From CAG-1782 sp964418255 (GTDB taxonomy: Bacteria > Bacillota > Clostridia > Christensenellales > DTU072), in NCBI GenBank assembly GCA_964418255.1, contig CAYQKV010000002.1, positions 62,001-126,000 of the forward strand: 64,000 nt of DNA, in the 5' to 3' direction. This document shows, piece after piece, positions 25,766-35,900 of this stretch (within the stretch, counting starts at the first letter, position 1; every line of letters begins with the position of its first letter). Made by a program: the position numbers and the translations under genes. Under the pieces are notes generated by a model. That model saw only the letters and a program-made list of their open reading frames with translations, was not told the origin of the DNA and did no database searches.

Positions 25766-27134
25766 AAGGGGCAAATTTATTTTAACGGCGGCTTTCGCCG
25801 CGTGTCTAATCGCTCTTGCGGCGGTATCCGTTTGCTTCGGCGGTTTCAAAGAGGCGGCTTTTGCCGTGGATACGGACGTAAACATATCTATGCAACCGCA
25901 AAACGTAAACGCGGTCTACGGAGACGGGGAGTTCGAACTCGGCGTGGGACTGAGCTCGCCCGCGGTCGCGCAGTACGCCTGGTATAAAAGCGACACCCCG
26001 GGAGGAGTCGCCGTAAGAGTAGCCGAAGGTTCGGGCGCGTCGCCCTCGTTGAAAGTAAGTAAAGCGACCGACTCGGGATATTATTACTGCCTTATTTCCG
26101 CCCTTACTTACGGCGGAAACAGATACGAAACCGAACTCGTTTCGGACAGAGCCGCGGTGTCAATCGAACCTAAACCCATAAGCGTAAAAGTAGGCGAAGA
26201 CAAGATTGTGTATAACGGGCAATGGCAATCACCGAAATTTGAAATAGACAGCGAAGAACTGATAGAAGGGGATACCGTAAACGCGAGATTAGACACCGAA
26301 AGAGCCACGATAAACGCAGGAACTTACGTCGGGACGATAGTGCTCGACAATCCGCAGTATGCAGTTGACGGCGAGAAGGAAATTACTTTTACGATAGAGA
26401 AAGCGCCGCTTACCGTCAGAGTGAAAGAAGTGGGAGTGCGAGCGGGAAAAGAATATACGTTGGAGATAGAGTACGTAGGGTTCAAAGGAGCGGACGACGA
26501 AAGCGCGCTCGGGTTTATCCCGCAGATACCGCAGAGATTTTTGAACGTTACCACCGCGGGCGTGTACGACGTTGTGTGCACGGGAGCGAGCGAGAGCGCG
26601 AATTACGTTATCGAATACGAAGCGGCGAAACTGTACGTCAACGACGCGACGTTAGGACAGGAAGCCATAAGCGGTATAACGGCTACGGCGGGCGGTTCGT
26701 TCCGCAGAGGAACCGCGCTCGAAGTAGCGGAGAGCGAAAGGAAAATAAACGGTTTCGGTTTTCTCAAACGCGTGCAATGCGTCTACGAACCGAAATTCAC
26801 TTCGGGCGGCGCGGACGGAGAGACGTATACGCTGAATATCGAAGAGAATTTTTCGAAGTTTATGCTTGCCGTCTGTACGGTTGACGACAAGGGAAACACA
26901 AAGAGCGCGAACGGTTTTTCATACAGGGACGGAGTGCTTTCCGTTACTCTTCCCGCCGATTTCGAGGGAGGAATAGTAGTTTATAACGATTATACGATTA
27001 TTACCATAGTCGGAGCGGTTTTATTGCTTGTTATTCTCATTATGATAATTGCAATCTTTTCGAGCAAAAGAAAGTATAAAAATCACCTGTTCTATTATCG
27101 CGCGGCGCAAAAAGAGGCAGACAGATACCGTTAA
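25758..27134 (+). CDS. Secreted Ig/MBG-like protein with C-terminal membrane anchor
   Basis: 458 residues. Signal peptide (MSRRGKFILTAAFAACLIALAAVSVCFGG), an Ig-like domain ('QNVNAVYGDGEFELGV', 'YAWYKSD', 'DSGYYYCLISAL', residues about 35-135), then MBG-like repeats ('KPISVKVGEDKIVYNGQWQSP', 'APLTVRVKEVGVRAGKEYTL'), a further beta domain, and a C-terminal helix (about 413-436) with a basic tail. The start is GTG at 25758 with GGAGG 6-7 bases upstream. It overlaps the preceding gene and is followed by a strong terminator. Immunoglobulin-like 'DSGYYYC' is a fold signature, not evidence of adhesion to a known ligand. Confidence 0.8.
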   Translation: MSRRGKFILTAAFAACLIALAAVSVCFGGFKEAAFAVDTDVNISMQPQNVNAVYGDGEFELGVGLSSPAVAQYAWYKSDTPGGVAVRVAEGSGASPSLKVSKATDSGYYYCLISALTYGGNRYETELVSDRAAVSIEPKPISVKVGEDKIVYNGQWQSPKFEIDSEELIEGDTVNARLDTERATINAGTYVGTIVLDNPQYAVDGEKEITFTIEKAPLTVRVKEVGVRAGKEYTLEIEYVGFKGADDESALGFIPQIPQRFLNVTTAGVYDVVCTGASESANYVIEYEAAKLYVNDATLGQEAISGITATAGGSFRRGTALEVAESERKINGFGFLKRVQCVYEPKFTSGGADGETYTLNIEENFSKFMLAVCTVDDKGNTKSANGFSYRDGVLSVTLPADFEGGIVVYNDYTIITIVGAVLLLVILIMIIAIFSSKRKYKNHLFYYRAAQKEADRYR

Positions 27135-27150
27135 AGCAACAGTTGAAGTA

Positions 27151-27195
27151 AAAAAGAGAGGCTTGTCCGAGTCAATCGGACAGCCTCTTTTTTAT
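27151..27195. terminator. Strong bidirectional terminator
   Basis: AGAGGC/GCCTCT and TGTCCGA-GTCAA-TCGGACA arms followed by TTTTTT on the + strand and A-rich sequence on the left, between the convergent Ig-like gene and the M20 peptidase gene. Confidence 0.93.
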
Positions 27196-27209
27196 TGATG
27201 AATTTCGGT

Positions 27210-28661
27210 TTAATAACAGGTGTTTTCGATAAACTGTCTGAAAAATTGAGTCGCTCTGGGGAGAGATTTTATTTCGCATCTTTCATTGAGCGCGTGCAGA
27301 CGTTTCTGGTCGTCCTGCGTGTAGACAAACGGCGTAAACCTGTAAACGTTGTCGCTAATCGCATAATAATACTTGGCGTCGGAAGCGGCGATAAAAGGAT
27401 ACGGCGCAACGATTATGTTTTCGAAAGATTCCTTTATGGATTTTACGAGAACGTCGTATACTTCGGAATTTTTGGTTTTACTGATGGGAGTGGGGTCGAA
27501 CCCGAAACCGTACGTTTCTACTTTTATGTCCTTTCCGACTACGCTTTGTATGTGTTTTTTGACGCTTTCCTGCGTTTCTCCGATGTTTATACGCGTATTG
27601 ACGATAGCGGTGGACTTAACGGGAATTACGTTGGGCGCGTCCGAACCTTGCATTTGCGTGAAAGCAAACGTCGTGCGGATAAGCGCGTTCGTAAGAGGGT
27701 TTACCGTACACAGCGCGAATTTAAGCAAAGGCGACAAAATGTCGAAGTTTACGAATAAGAACTTGAAAACAGGCTTCATATACGGAGCAAGCGTTTTTAT
27801 CATTTCCTTTACGGGCGCGTTCCAGTGCGCTTTTATCGGCGAGCGGCGCAGGTCGTGAATTGCGTCCGCGATTGCGTCGACGGAACTTTTCTTTTTGGGA
27901 TTTGAAGCGTGTCCTCCCTCTTTAACCGAAGTGAGAAGGAAATCGGAATACCCCTTTTCGCAGGTCCCTATCAGTCCTATATTGCCGTTTATTCCCAGTA
28001 TGGAACCGTCGGTTATCGTGCCGCCTTCGTCGAGAACGAAAGCAAATCGCGTGCCTTTTTCTTTGAGGTGTTCCACTATAAGGCGCGCGCCTTCTTTGCC
28101 CGTAAATTCTTCGTCGTGTCCGAAACAGTAGTAAATGGTGCGGACGGGTTCTTTTCCTTCGCGTAAGAGAATTTCCAGCCCGTACAAAGCCGTCATCATC
28201 TGACTTTTCATATCCTGGCTGCCTCTTCCGTAGACGTAACCGTCCTTTATTTCTCCGCCGAACGGGTCGGTTTCCCAACCTTCGGGCGAGGCGGGAACTA
28301 CGTCCTGGTGCGCGAGAAAACAGCCGGGAAGAAGGGTTTTATCCGTGCCTTCGATTTTGATTATCAGGCTGTAACCGTTGACTATTTCCACTTCGGCGCG
28401 GGAGAAAATCTGCGGAAAAGTTTCTTTCAGATATTCGTGATAGCGTAAAAACGGAGTCTGGTCGTCGCCTTCTTTGAGTTTCGTTACGGTGGGAATGCGT
28501 ACCGCGCCTACGAGAATATCGGTTATTTCCTTTTCGTCCACCTCAGGCGGAGCGTAAGCGACGTTATCTTTTTTCGGGCGCGCGAGCATTGTGCGGATAA
28601 TCATAATTATCAGAAGCAAGCCAAGCGCGGCGAGTATTGCATAGAGTATGTAAAGTCCCAT
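27210..28661 (-). CDS. Membrane-anchored M20-family metallopeptidase
   Basis: 483 residues. An N-terminal membrane helix (about 2-24) is followed by the M20/M25/M40 fold: zinc ligands in 'CFLAHQDVVP', 'YGRGSQDMK', the general base Glu in 'CFGHDEEF', 'VLDEGG', and 'GGHASNP' for the dimerisation-domain region. The C-terminal ligand region is 'FIAASDAKYY'. Similarity of layout is to PM20D1/carboxypeptidase S type enzymes, which hydrolyse N-acyl amino acids or small peptides; the substrate is unknown here. The ATG directly follows the stop of the O-antigen-ligase-like gene, and its SD AAGGAGG lies in that gene's end, so the two form an operon. Confidence 0.9.
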   Translation of the reverse strand: MGLYILYAILAALGLLLIIMIIRTMLARPKKDNVAYAPPEVDEKEITDILVGAVRIPTVTKLKEGDDQTPFLRYHEYLKETFPQIFSRAEVEIVNGYSLIIKIEGTDKTLLPGCFLAHQDVVPASPEGWETDPFGGEIKDGYVYGRGSQDMKSQMMTALYGLEILLREGKEPVRTIYYCFGHDEEFTGKEGARLIVEHLKEKGTRFAFVLDEGGTITDGSILGINGNIGLIGTCEKGYSDFLLTSVKEGGHASNPKKKSSVDAIADAIHDLRRSPIKAHWNAPVKEMIKTLAPYMKPVFKFLFVNFDILSPLLKFALCTVNPLTNALIRTTFAFTQMQGSDAPNVIPVKSTAIVNTRINIGETQESVKKHIQSVVGKDIKVETYGFGFDPTPISKTKNSEVYDVLVKSIKESFENIIVAPYPFIAASDAKYYYAISDNVYRFTPFVYTQDDQKRLHALNERCEIKSLPRATQFFRQFIENTCY

Positions 28662-30095
28662 TTATTTAGCCTCCTTTTTTATTTTTTTAAGAGAAATGCG
28701 TTCTTTTATGTCATAAATTAAAGAATTGCCTTTGTCTTCGGGCAGGAATTTGACTCCGACCGCGGTGATGATAATCATTTGCAGGAATTCCTGCGGCGTG
28801 AAGAAGAACACGTCAAGAAGGGAAATAGCCTGTATGGTTATCAGAACGAACATAAGCGCGGTCGTCACCTGTTTTTTTGCAAGGATAAGCGATTTGTATT
28901 GATGATAGAAATAGGGGATAAACGCGATAACGCCGAAAATACCCGTGCAACAGAGAAGTTGCATTACGGTGTTGTGGTACCAGTAAGGCGTAAGCGGCGT
29001 GTTTGTCGGATTGAGTTCGGTTCTTCCGCCGAGATCGTAGTCGAAACCTACGCCGAAAATCGGGTGTTGACTGAACCGTTCGAGCGCGAGTTTCCATAAA
29101 TCAATCCTGCCGTTCGAATTGAAATTGAATTTGAATATCGTGGCGAAAAGTTGTTCCGTTTTGTCGCCGAGGAACCCGAGCCCCACCATAGTTATACCGA
29201 TAATCATACAGAGCGAGCATATCCAGTTTATTTTGTAGGTAAGTTTCGGGAAATAATATATTACGCAAATAATGCTTATGATAAGCGCGACGAGAAGAGT
29301 TGCGCGCGAGCTTGTGGCGAGAATTCCCAATCCGCAGATAAAAGCGGCGAAAAGCCACAGGAAAGAATAGCGTTTGTTGCTTACCGACAGCCATACCGCT
29401 ACGGGGATACTTCTTGCTATTATGTTCGCAAGATAATTCGGGTGAGCGTAGCCTGCGTTGAGGTCGTATTTGTTCGCTATTGCGTGAATGGGGTCTCCCG
29501 AACGAATGAGCAGAGTTATAAGTTGAAGAAGAGCAATCGCGCTCGAAGCGATGATTGCGCGAACCACCGTTTTCGACAGACGAGTCGTATCGTCGCGCCC
29601 GAGGGTTTTAACGAGAAAGAACCCCGCGCCGCAGGCGGCTAAACCGTAAGCGCATACGATAAGAGCGGGATAGAGCGAGCGATTTGCCACGGTCACGCCT
29701 CCGAGGGCGATGGCTAAACCTGCGGTGGCTGTTCCCACGGCAAAACCTTTGATTTTTCCGTAATTTTTGAAAGGATTGAAACGAATGATGTGAACGGCTA
29801 TTCCGATGAAAACCGCGCAAGCGCCTCCGATATAGAGGTAAAGAGCGTACGGCGGATGATTAGTCGAAGAAAGGACTTGAACAAGGACGAAAGAAAAGGG
29901 AACCACCGGGGTGAGGTCGCGGCAGGAAGCGATAACTATGCCGCCCATAACGAGCAACGCGGTAAGTCCGTAAACGCCGAGGTCGAAGAACCAGAAAAGA
30001 AAAACGAACGCGGACAGTGCGACCGTAAACCAAACCGAATAGAAAAAAGGGTATTCCTTGTACGAAACCAATCTTTTTCTTGCAGCGATATTCAT
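28662..30095 (-). CDS. O-antigen ligase/polymerase-like membrane protein (WaaL/Wzy_C)
   Basis: 477 residues with about 11-12 membrane helices and one long extracytoplasmic loop ('FNFNSNGRIDLWKLALERFSQHPIFGVGFDYDLGG...YWYHNTVMQLL'), which contains the Wzy_C signature (R...W..al..f..hPifGvG......HN..l). Such proteins ligate or polymerise surface glycans on the outer side of the membrane. It lies opposite the polysaccharide locus and is a plausible last step for it, but could serve another polymer. SD AAAGGACGG. Its promoter follows directly after an F2 repeat. Confidence 0.88.
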   Translation of the reverse strand: MNIAARKRLVSYKEYPFFYSVWFTVALSAFVFLFWFFDLGVYGLTALLVMGGIVIASCRDLTPVVPFSFVLVQVLSSTNHPPYALYLYIGGACAVFIGIAVHIIRFNPFKNYGKIKGFAVGTATAGLAIALGGVTVANRSLYPALIVCAYGLAACGAGFFLVKTLGRDDTTRLSKTVVRAIIASSAIALLQLITLLIRSGDPIHAIANKYDLNAGYAHPNYLANIIARSIPVAVWLSVSNKRYSFLWLFAAFICGLGILATSSRATLLVALIISIICVIYYFPKLTYKINWICSLCMIIGITMVGLGFLGDKTEQLFATIFKFNFNSNGRIDLWKLALERFSQHPIFGVGFDYDLGGRTELNPTNTPLTPYWYHNTVMQLLCCTGIFGVIAFIPYFYHQYKSLILAKKQVTTALMFVLITIQAISLLDVFFFTPQEFLQMIIITAVGVKFLPEDKGNSLIYDIKERISLKKIKKEAK

Positions 30096-30172
30096 AAATC
30101 CGTCCTTTTATCTGAATGTTACTAAACGATTATTGCCAAAGATTACTTCGAAAATAATTATTTAATTATAAT

Positions 30173-30201
30173 ATATTACCATACGCGCGCGAATAAGTCA
30201 A
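30173..30201 (-). promoter_or_regulatory. Promoter of the O-antigen-ligase-like operon
   Basis: Minus-strand TTGACT (30201-30196), 17-base spacer, TAATAT (30178-30173), with a TATAAT a few bases further on as an alternative -10. Confidence 0.5.
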
Positions 30202-30215
30202 ATACTCGCGGAAGC

Positions 30216-30441
30216 GGATATATCGCGTTGCTTTACATCCGTAAAAACATATGCGAAAATAAGCAAAAAAAAGTTTTTCTTATTATTATTGTAAAAAGCG
30301 GATAAGATTAGAGTTTTTGCGGGCTTTTCCGTAAGTTGAATCGGGGTCCCCGAAAAGATATAAGCTTTTTGGGGTGGTATTTCTGTACTTCTGTACAGCG
30401 ACGGTTCACTTACGAAAAAAATCAACGCAATCTCTCCACTC
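30216..30441 (+). repeat. F2 palindromic repeat, copy a (longest)
   Basis: Starts GATATATCGCGTTGC and ends CAACGCAATCTCTCCACTC, so the ends carry a short imperfect inverted repeat (ATCGCGTTG / CAACGCAAT). Inside are TTTTCCGTAAGT ... ACTTACGAAAA arms enclosing TCGGGG-T-CCCCGA and CTGTAC-TTCT-GTACAG hairpins. Related copies lie at 36411-36596 and, reversed and interrupted, at 52413-52797. The intergenic stretch 30096-30548 holds only this repeat, a promoter and a terminator. Confidence 0.82.
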
Positions 30442-30492
30442 CGAGCCACCTGCCCGGCAAGAGTCGGTTCTCCGCGAAAAATCAAACGAGGG

Positions 30493-30521
30493 AAATAAAA
30501 AACGCGGAATTTTTTCCGCGT
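30493..30521 (-). terminator. Terminator of the feo operon
   Basis: On the minus strand ACGCGGAA-AAAA-TTCCGCGT followed by TTTTTATT, 28 bases after the stop of the Cys-rich gene. Confidence 0.9.
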
Positions 30522-30548
30522 ATCATAATCGAAACTTGTTAGTTAAAA

Positions 30549-30719
30549 TCAAACGTCCGATTTACATTTATTCTTTTCGCATTCTTTGCACGCTGCGCGA
30601 CATTCTTTTGAACAGTGGCAACAAGAGCCGCCTTTTTTCTTCGCTTTTACGATTGCCGCTACCGAGAGGATAAACCATATCGAAAGAAGAACTAAAATTA
30701 TTATATCGACCGGTTTCAT
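30549..30719 (-). CDS. FeoB-associated Cys-rich membrane protein
   Basis: A 56-residue protein read directly from the sequence: one membrane helix (MKPVDIIILVLLSIWFILSV, residues about 4-24), then a basic Lys stretch and seven cysteines at 33, 34, 36, 40, 44, 47 and 52. Small proteins of this shape follow feoB in many Firmicutes; a role in iron handling or FeoB assembly is presumed. Its ATG directly follows the feoB stop codon and its SD GGAGG lies in the last codons of feoB, so translation is coupled. Confidence 0.92.
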   Translation of the reverse strand: MKPVDIIILVLLSIWFILSVAAIVKAKKKGGSCCHCSKECRAACKECEKNKCKSDV

Positions 30720-32708
30720 TTATCCTCCGCAAACGCAGATGAGCTGATATATTATGCAGGATACCACCCAGGCGATAACGCACTGTCCCGCGACCACGAC
30801 AAGAGAGAGGGGCAGGGATTTAAGTTCTTTTTTGATAGCGGTTATCGCCGCCACGCACGGCGTATAGAGCAAAGTGAAAATCAAAAACGAATACGCGCTC
30901 GCCGCGGTGAAAGCCGTCGTAATTCCGCCGGGGATAAGTATTCCGAGGGTGGATACCACCGCTTCTTTTGCGGTAAATCCCGCAATTAACGAGGCGCAGA
31001 CGCGCCAGTCGTCAAACCCGAGCGGTCTGAAGACTGGAGCGATAAAACTTCCTATCGCGCTGAGCATACTCTGTGACGAATCGGTAACGAAGTTAAAGCG
31101 AATGTCGAACGACTGTAAAAACCATATGATTACCGTGGCTACGAATATTACGGTAAAGGCTTTTACCACGAAATCTTTCGCTTTCTCCCACATAAGCAAA
31201 AGCACGCTTTTGGGCGATGGAAAACGGTAGTTTGGTAACTCCATAACGAAAGGAATGGGTTTTCCTCTAAACGCGGTTCGGTTTAAGATAAGCGCTACGA
31301 TTATGCCGAGCAGGATACCGATTACGTAAAGCGAGAACATAATAAGAGCGCGATACTTGGAAAAGAACGCGGCTGTGAACAAAGCGTAGATGGGAATTTT
31401 TGCCGAGCAACTCATAAACGGCACGAGGAGTATGGTCATTTTTCTGTCGCGTTCGCTCGACAGCGTACGCGCGCTCATTACGGCGGGTACGGAACAGCCG
31501 AAGCCGAGGAGAAGGGGAACTATGCTTTTGCCCGACAGACCTATTTTTCTGAGGAGTTTATCCATTACGAAAGCGACGCGAGCCATATAGCCCGTATCTT
31601 CGAGAATGGAGAGGAAGAAAAACAGAACGACTATATAAGGAAGGAAACTGAGAACGCTGCCCACGCCCGCGAAAACGCCGTCGATTACGAGGCTTATTAT
31701 CACTTCGTTTGTTCCGAAAGAACGCATACCGTTTTCGGTTACTTCCGAGAGTTTTTCCACGCCGAGTTCTATGCCGAGACCGATATAATACCCTATGACG
31801 TCGAACGTCAGGGTAAACACGGCGAGCATAATCAAAAGGAAAATCGGAATGGCGGCGTATTTATTTGTAAGAATTTTATCGATTTTTTCCGAACGAACGC
31901 GTTCTTTGCTTTCCTGTCCCTTTACCACCGCGCCGTCGCAGGTTTTTTCGATAAAAGAATATCTCATATCGGCAAGCGCGGCGTGTCTGTCCATTCCGTG
32001 GTCGGTTTCCATTTCGATGACGCTGTGGTTAATAAGTTCCAGTTCGTTTTCGTCGAGTTCGAGCAGGTCGGTGATGATTTTATCGCCCTCGATGATTTTC
32101 GTCGCGGCAAAACGCGGATTGAGAGAGGCGTTCTGCGCGTGGTCTTCGACGATATGGGTTACCGCGTGTATGCAACGGTGTATCGCGCCTTTTTCGCAAA
32201 AATCGTAAATTTTCGGATAAATTTTTTCCTTTGCGGTTTTTACCGCGGTGGAGATAAGTTCGGTTATACCTTCGTTTTTTGCCGCGCTAATCGGCACGAC
32301 GGGCACGCCCAGCCGTTCGGAAAGTTTGGCGGTATCCACGCTCCCGCCGTTCCCCGTCACTTCGTCCATCATATTGAGGGCGATTACCGTGGGAATACGC
32401 ATTTCGAGAAGTTGAAGCGTAAGATAGAGATTGCGTTCTATATTCGTCGCGTCTATTATATTGATGATGCCGTCGGGGCGGTTGTTGATTAAAAAATCCC
32501 GCGTTACTATTTCTTCGGTCGAGTACGGGCGAAGAGAATAAACCCCGGGAAGGTCGACGACCGAACAGTTTTTAACCGTGCGAACCGTTCCCATTTTCTG
32601 GTCGACGGTAACGCCGGGGAAGTTGCCGACGTGCTGGTTTGAACCCGTAAGTTGATTGAAAAGCGTGGTTTTACCGCAGTTCTGATTGCCGATAAGCGCG
32701 AAAATCAT
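30720..32708 (-). CDS. feoB: Ferrous iron transporter B
   Basis: 662 residues. N-terminal G domain with G1 'GNQNCGKTTLFN', G3 'DLPGVYSL' and G4 'NMMDE'; then a helical guanine-dissociation-inhibitor-like region and the polytopic iron transport part with two Gate regions ('VPLLLGFGCSVPAVMSAR', 'MSCSAKIPIYALF'). It imports Fe2+. The length is at the short end for the family, and the protein ends in 'YQLICVCGG'. The start overlaps feoA by 4 bases. No clear iron-regulator operator could be seen in the short gap upstream of feoA. Confidence 0.97.
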   Translation of the reverse strand: MIFALIGNQNCGKTTLFNQLTGSNQHVGNFPGVTVDQKMGTVRTVKNCSVVDLPGVYSLRPYSTEEIVTRDFLINNRPDGIINIIDATNIERNLYLTLQLLEMRIPTVIALNMMDEVTGNGGSVDTAKLSERLGVPVVPISAAKNEGITELISTAVKTAKEKIYPKIYDFCEKGAIHRCIHAVTHIVEDHAQNASLNPRFAATKIIEGDKIITDLLELDENELELINHSVIEMETDHGMDRHAALADMRYSFIEKTCDGAVVKGQESKERVRSEKIDKILTNKYAAIPIFLLIMLAVFTLTFDVIGYYIGLGIELGVEKLSEVTENGMRSFGTNEVIISLVIDGVFAGVGSVLSFLPYIVVLFFFLSILEDTGYMARVAFVMDKLLRKIGLSGKSIVPLLLGFGCSVPAVMSARTLSSERDRKMTILLVPFMSCSAKIPIYALFTAAFFSKYRALIMFSLYVIGILLGIIVALILNRTAFRGKPIPFVMELPNYRFPSPKSVLLLMWEKAKDFVVKAFTVIFVATVIIWFLQSFDIRFNFVTDSSQSMLSAIGSFIAPVFRPLGFDDWRVCASLIAGFTAKEAVVSTLGILIPGGITTAFTAASAYSFLIFTLLYTPCVAAITAIKKELKSLPLSLVVVAGQCVIAWVVSCIIYQLICVCGG

Positions 32709-32926
32709 ATCTCTACCTCGATTAGTTTTGCGTCGTCGACGCGGAGCGTGAGTTCGTAGCCGCGGATATGAAGTTCTATGGGGTCGCCCATAGGCGCGAA
32801 TTTAACTACTTTTACCTTTGTTTTGGGAATGATGCCCATATCGAGCAAACGGCAGCGTAGTTCTCCGCTGCCCCCGACTTTTTTAATAGTTGCCGTCTGA
32901 CCTGCTTTAAGTTCGTTAAGCGTCAC
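32705..32926 (-). CDS. feoA: Ferrous iron transport protein A
   Basis: 73 residues with an SH3-like FeoA domain: 'LNELKAGQTATIKKVGGSGELRCRLLDMGIIPKTKVKVV', 'APMGDPIELHIRGYELTLRVDDAKLIEV'. It interacts with the FeoB G domain in known systems. It starts with GTG, with SD GGAG 9 bases upstream, and overlaps feoB by 4 bases. The gap to the upstream lipoprotein gene on the same strand is 61 bases without a strong terminator, so some read-through from there is possible. Confidence 0.95.
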   Translation of the reverse strand: MTLNELKAGQTATIKKVGGSGELRCRLLDMGIIPKTKVKVVKFAPMGDPIELHIRGYELTLRVDDAKLIEVEI

Positions 32927-32987
32927 CGTATTTTTCTCCGTTATTAAATCCGAAACCGCAATAAAAACGGTCCCTTTATCGTATAGT

Positions 32988-35900
32988 TTATTCGGCTCTT
33001 ACCGTCGCAAGAATAATTACTCTGAATTTTTCGTTGCTTACGGATACGACCGTTATTTCCGAGCCGAGAATTACGCTGCGGTTTTCAACCGCGCCCAGCG
33101 CGTCGAGTATGGAATTTTCGTCCACGAACGCGTTCCTCGCAAAATCGATTTCCACGCCGTACGTTCCCGCATTGAGGGAAGCAAGCTCGTTTATCGCGTT
33201 TACAAGGTCGCTTTGCGAAGAAATCTCTCTCACTTCGTTTTCGCGCGAACCGAGCGCGACGGGGAAGTCGCCGTAAAATACGGCTTTGCCGCCCGCGTAC
33301 CTTTCGGAATAAGCGGATTCGCTCAGCATAAACGCGTCGCCGCTTACTACCGAGTAGCCGTCGACAACGTACATTCCCGCGGCGACGTCAACGACGAACC
33401 AACTGCCGTCTACGTAGACTTTGTTAAGGGTGCGCAGTTTGCCGTTTATATCCGCGGTAACCGTGAGACAGGGGATACCCGAAATGCGGCACATTACCGT
33501 GAACGCCTTTGCGACGCCGACGTCCGCGACGGTCTGATTGCCGTTGAATACCCCTTCCAGCCGATACGCGGCGTAGAGATAGAGTTCGTGAGCGGACGAA
33601 GCGTCCTCTTCCATTTCGGCGAGTTTGCTTTCGAGCGTCGTATTAAGCGCGAGGTAATCGTAGTAAGCGCGTATTTTTTCCGCGTCGCTCCAACGCGGGT
33701 CGGTAATTCTGACCACCGTTTCTTTTATTTTTTTGTAAAGAGTGGAAAGCGCGTCGTTAAGGGCGGGAACGGGGTTGTAGCCGAGTTCCGCGACGAATAC
33801 GAGTTCGTCCGAACTTCTTACGTAGACCGAAGTCTTGCGGTCGATGGGAAGAGAGGACGCGTCTACGGTTTCGCTTCTGTCGATGACGTAGTTTTCCGAC
33901 GAAGAGGGTCTTCCTTTCGGCGTGTCCGTGGTCTTTATCGCGCCGCTTGACGAGGGCACGTCGAAAATGGCTTTAACGCCAGGCTCTTCGTCCGCGAAAC
34001 GCAATGTGAAATCGAACGCGTAAGGCAGGGAAGCCGCCGCGCCGAAGACGATTTCGGCAAGGTTGGAAAACGCTCCGAAAGAAGCGAGCTCTTCTTCGGT
34101 AAGACCGTGCGGGAACGCCGCTTTTTCCGCGTCGGTAAGAGTGAACGGGATATAGACGTTCAGACTGTATTCGTCGTACAAAACGTTTTCGATATAAACT
34201 TGCGTTCTGTCTATATAGGTGTTGACCGACGGACGGGCAAGAAGGATAAAACCGATTAAATCGCGCATATCGGACATATCGTAGATATAACCGTTAAGCG
34301 CGGGAACGTTCATAACCGCCGCTTCCGCCGCAGAGTATTCGCGGTAGGAGTTGTTGAGCCCTATGGTCGAAAAATATTCGTACAGGCTTTCCGAATAGGT
34401 AAGTATATGCGTTTCGTCGCCGGTACCGCGGTCGTTGGGAATACCGTAGTGGTAAGTACGGGAATACAAACCGCTCTTTTGTTTTATTCTCACCGAGAAT
34501 ATATCTTTGAGAGTAACTACGCTTTGAGAAATAATCGCGAAATTGCTGCCGAAATCGTTGCCGTCGTTTTTCGCGCTGTCGAGGAGAATGACCGAGCCGT
34601 CTTCGAGGGTAAGTTCCACGATATAAGAAGAGGAACCGTCGACATCGTTCCATTTGAGGTAGACGGAATACGAATCTCTGCCGATACCTTCTATCGAAAC
34701 GCTTTCGATAGCGGAATAATTCTTGACGGCGAAGGCTTTCTGCGACGGGTTATTTACGTCGATTAAATCGTTGTCTCTCGGTTCGTCGGGTTCGGTCGCG
34801 CCGTAAACGCGGATAACGTCGCTTACGAGAGTGTAGGGTTCGGTTTCTCCGGCAATCGTCGCGGCTACGCCGCCTATCGACGCGGTGACGAGGAAACGGA
34901 AATTGCCTTCGGTAAGAGGATAATACAACGCTTCGCCCGAAGCGGTGTCGGCGTAGAGACGTTTTTCGTTTTCGTTATACGAGCCGTTTTCGTCGCAAGG
35001 AACTACGTACCAGTGATAGCTGTCGGGAGGCAGACCGTATTCGGACGGAGAGGGACGGACTACGAGAACGTCGCCGTCGATAAGGCGTTCGGACGAGAAC
35101 GCGAACATAGTGCGGCTCACCGTGTTTTCGTTTGCGTCGAGCCAGGTCGCCGTAAGGGAATAATCTCCCGAGACGTTTATTCTGCGGGTTAAGTTTTTGT
35201 CGGACGGGTAAGTGACGGCTATTACTTCCGAACGGTTGGAATTGCCCGTTTCCGAAAGAGTCCACGAGTAGTGAGTCACCGTCGAAGAAGTGTCGCCCGC
35301 GCCTATGTCGAAAGTCGCGACGTCGCCGTAGCGGTACCCCGTGTAAACGGAAGAAACGTTGTCGTAAGAAAGGGTAATGCCGTTAAACGCGCGGTAAACC
35401 GTGATGGGGTCGCTTCTGAGAGTTACCGTAGAGCCCTGGTAGGGAGTGATATATACGTAAATATAATAAGTAATCTGAGTGGTCGCGCTCGGCGTGTGGG
35501 TATACTGCGTTTTGTCCTGGTTCGAAGAGACCCTTTCGGTGTCGACGTACCACGAAATCGACGGGTTGGGGTCGACGTTGTCGCCGAGTATGAGCAGGGT
35601 GAAATCGATGGACGAGAAATTGCCGATAACCTGGTTGAAATCGGGAGAACCCGACACGTCGAGTTGATATTGTCCCGTGGCGTAAGAAACCTCTATGGGA
35701 ATGAAGTTTTCCACGGCTTTGCCGCTACGAGTGGTGCAAGTTACTTTTACGCGGGTAACGCCCACGCCTACGGGAGTAACTACGCCCGCGTTGGTTACGG
35801 TGCAGATGTTTTCGTTAAGGGAAGTATATACGGCGTTTCGCCCGTCGATGGCGTGCGAAGGTTCGTAAACGACGGTTATCTGACCGGGGTCGCCGTTATA

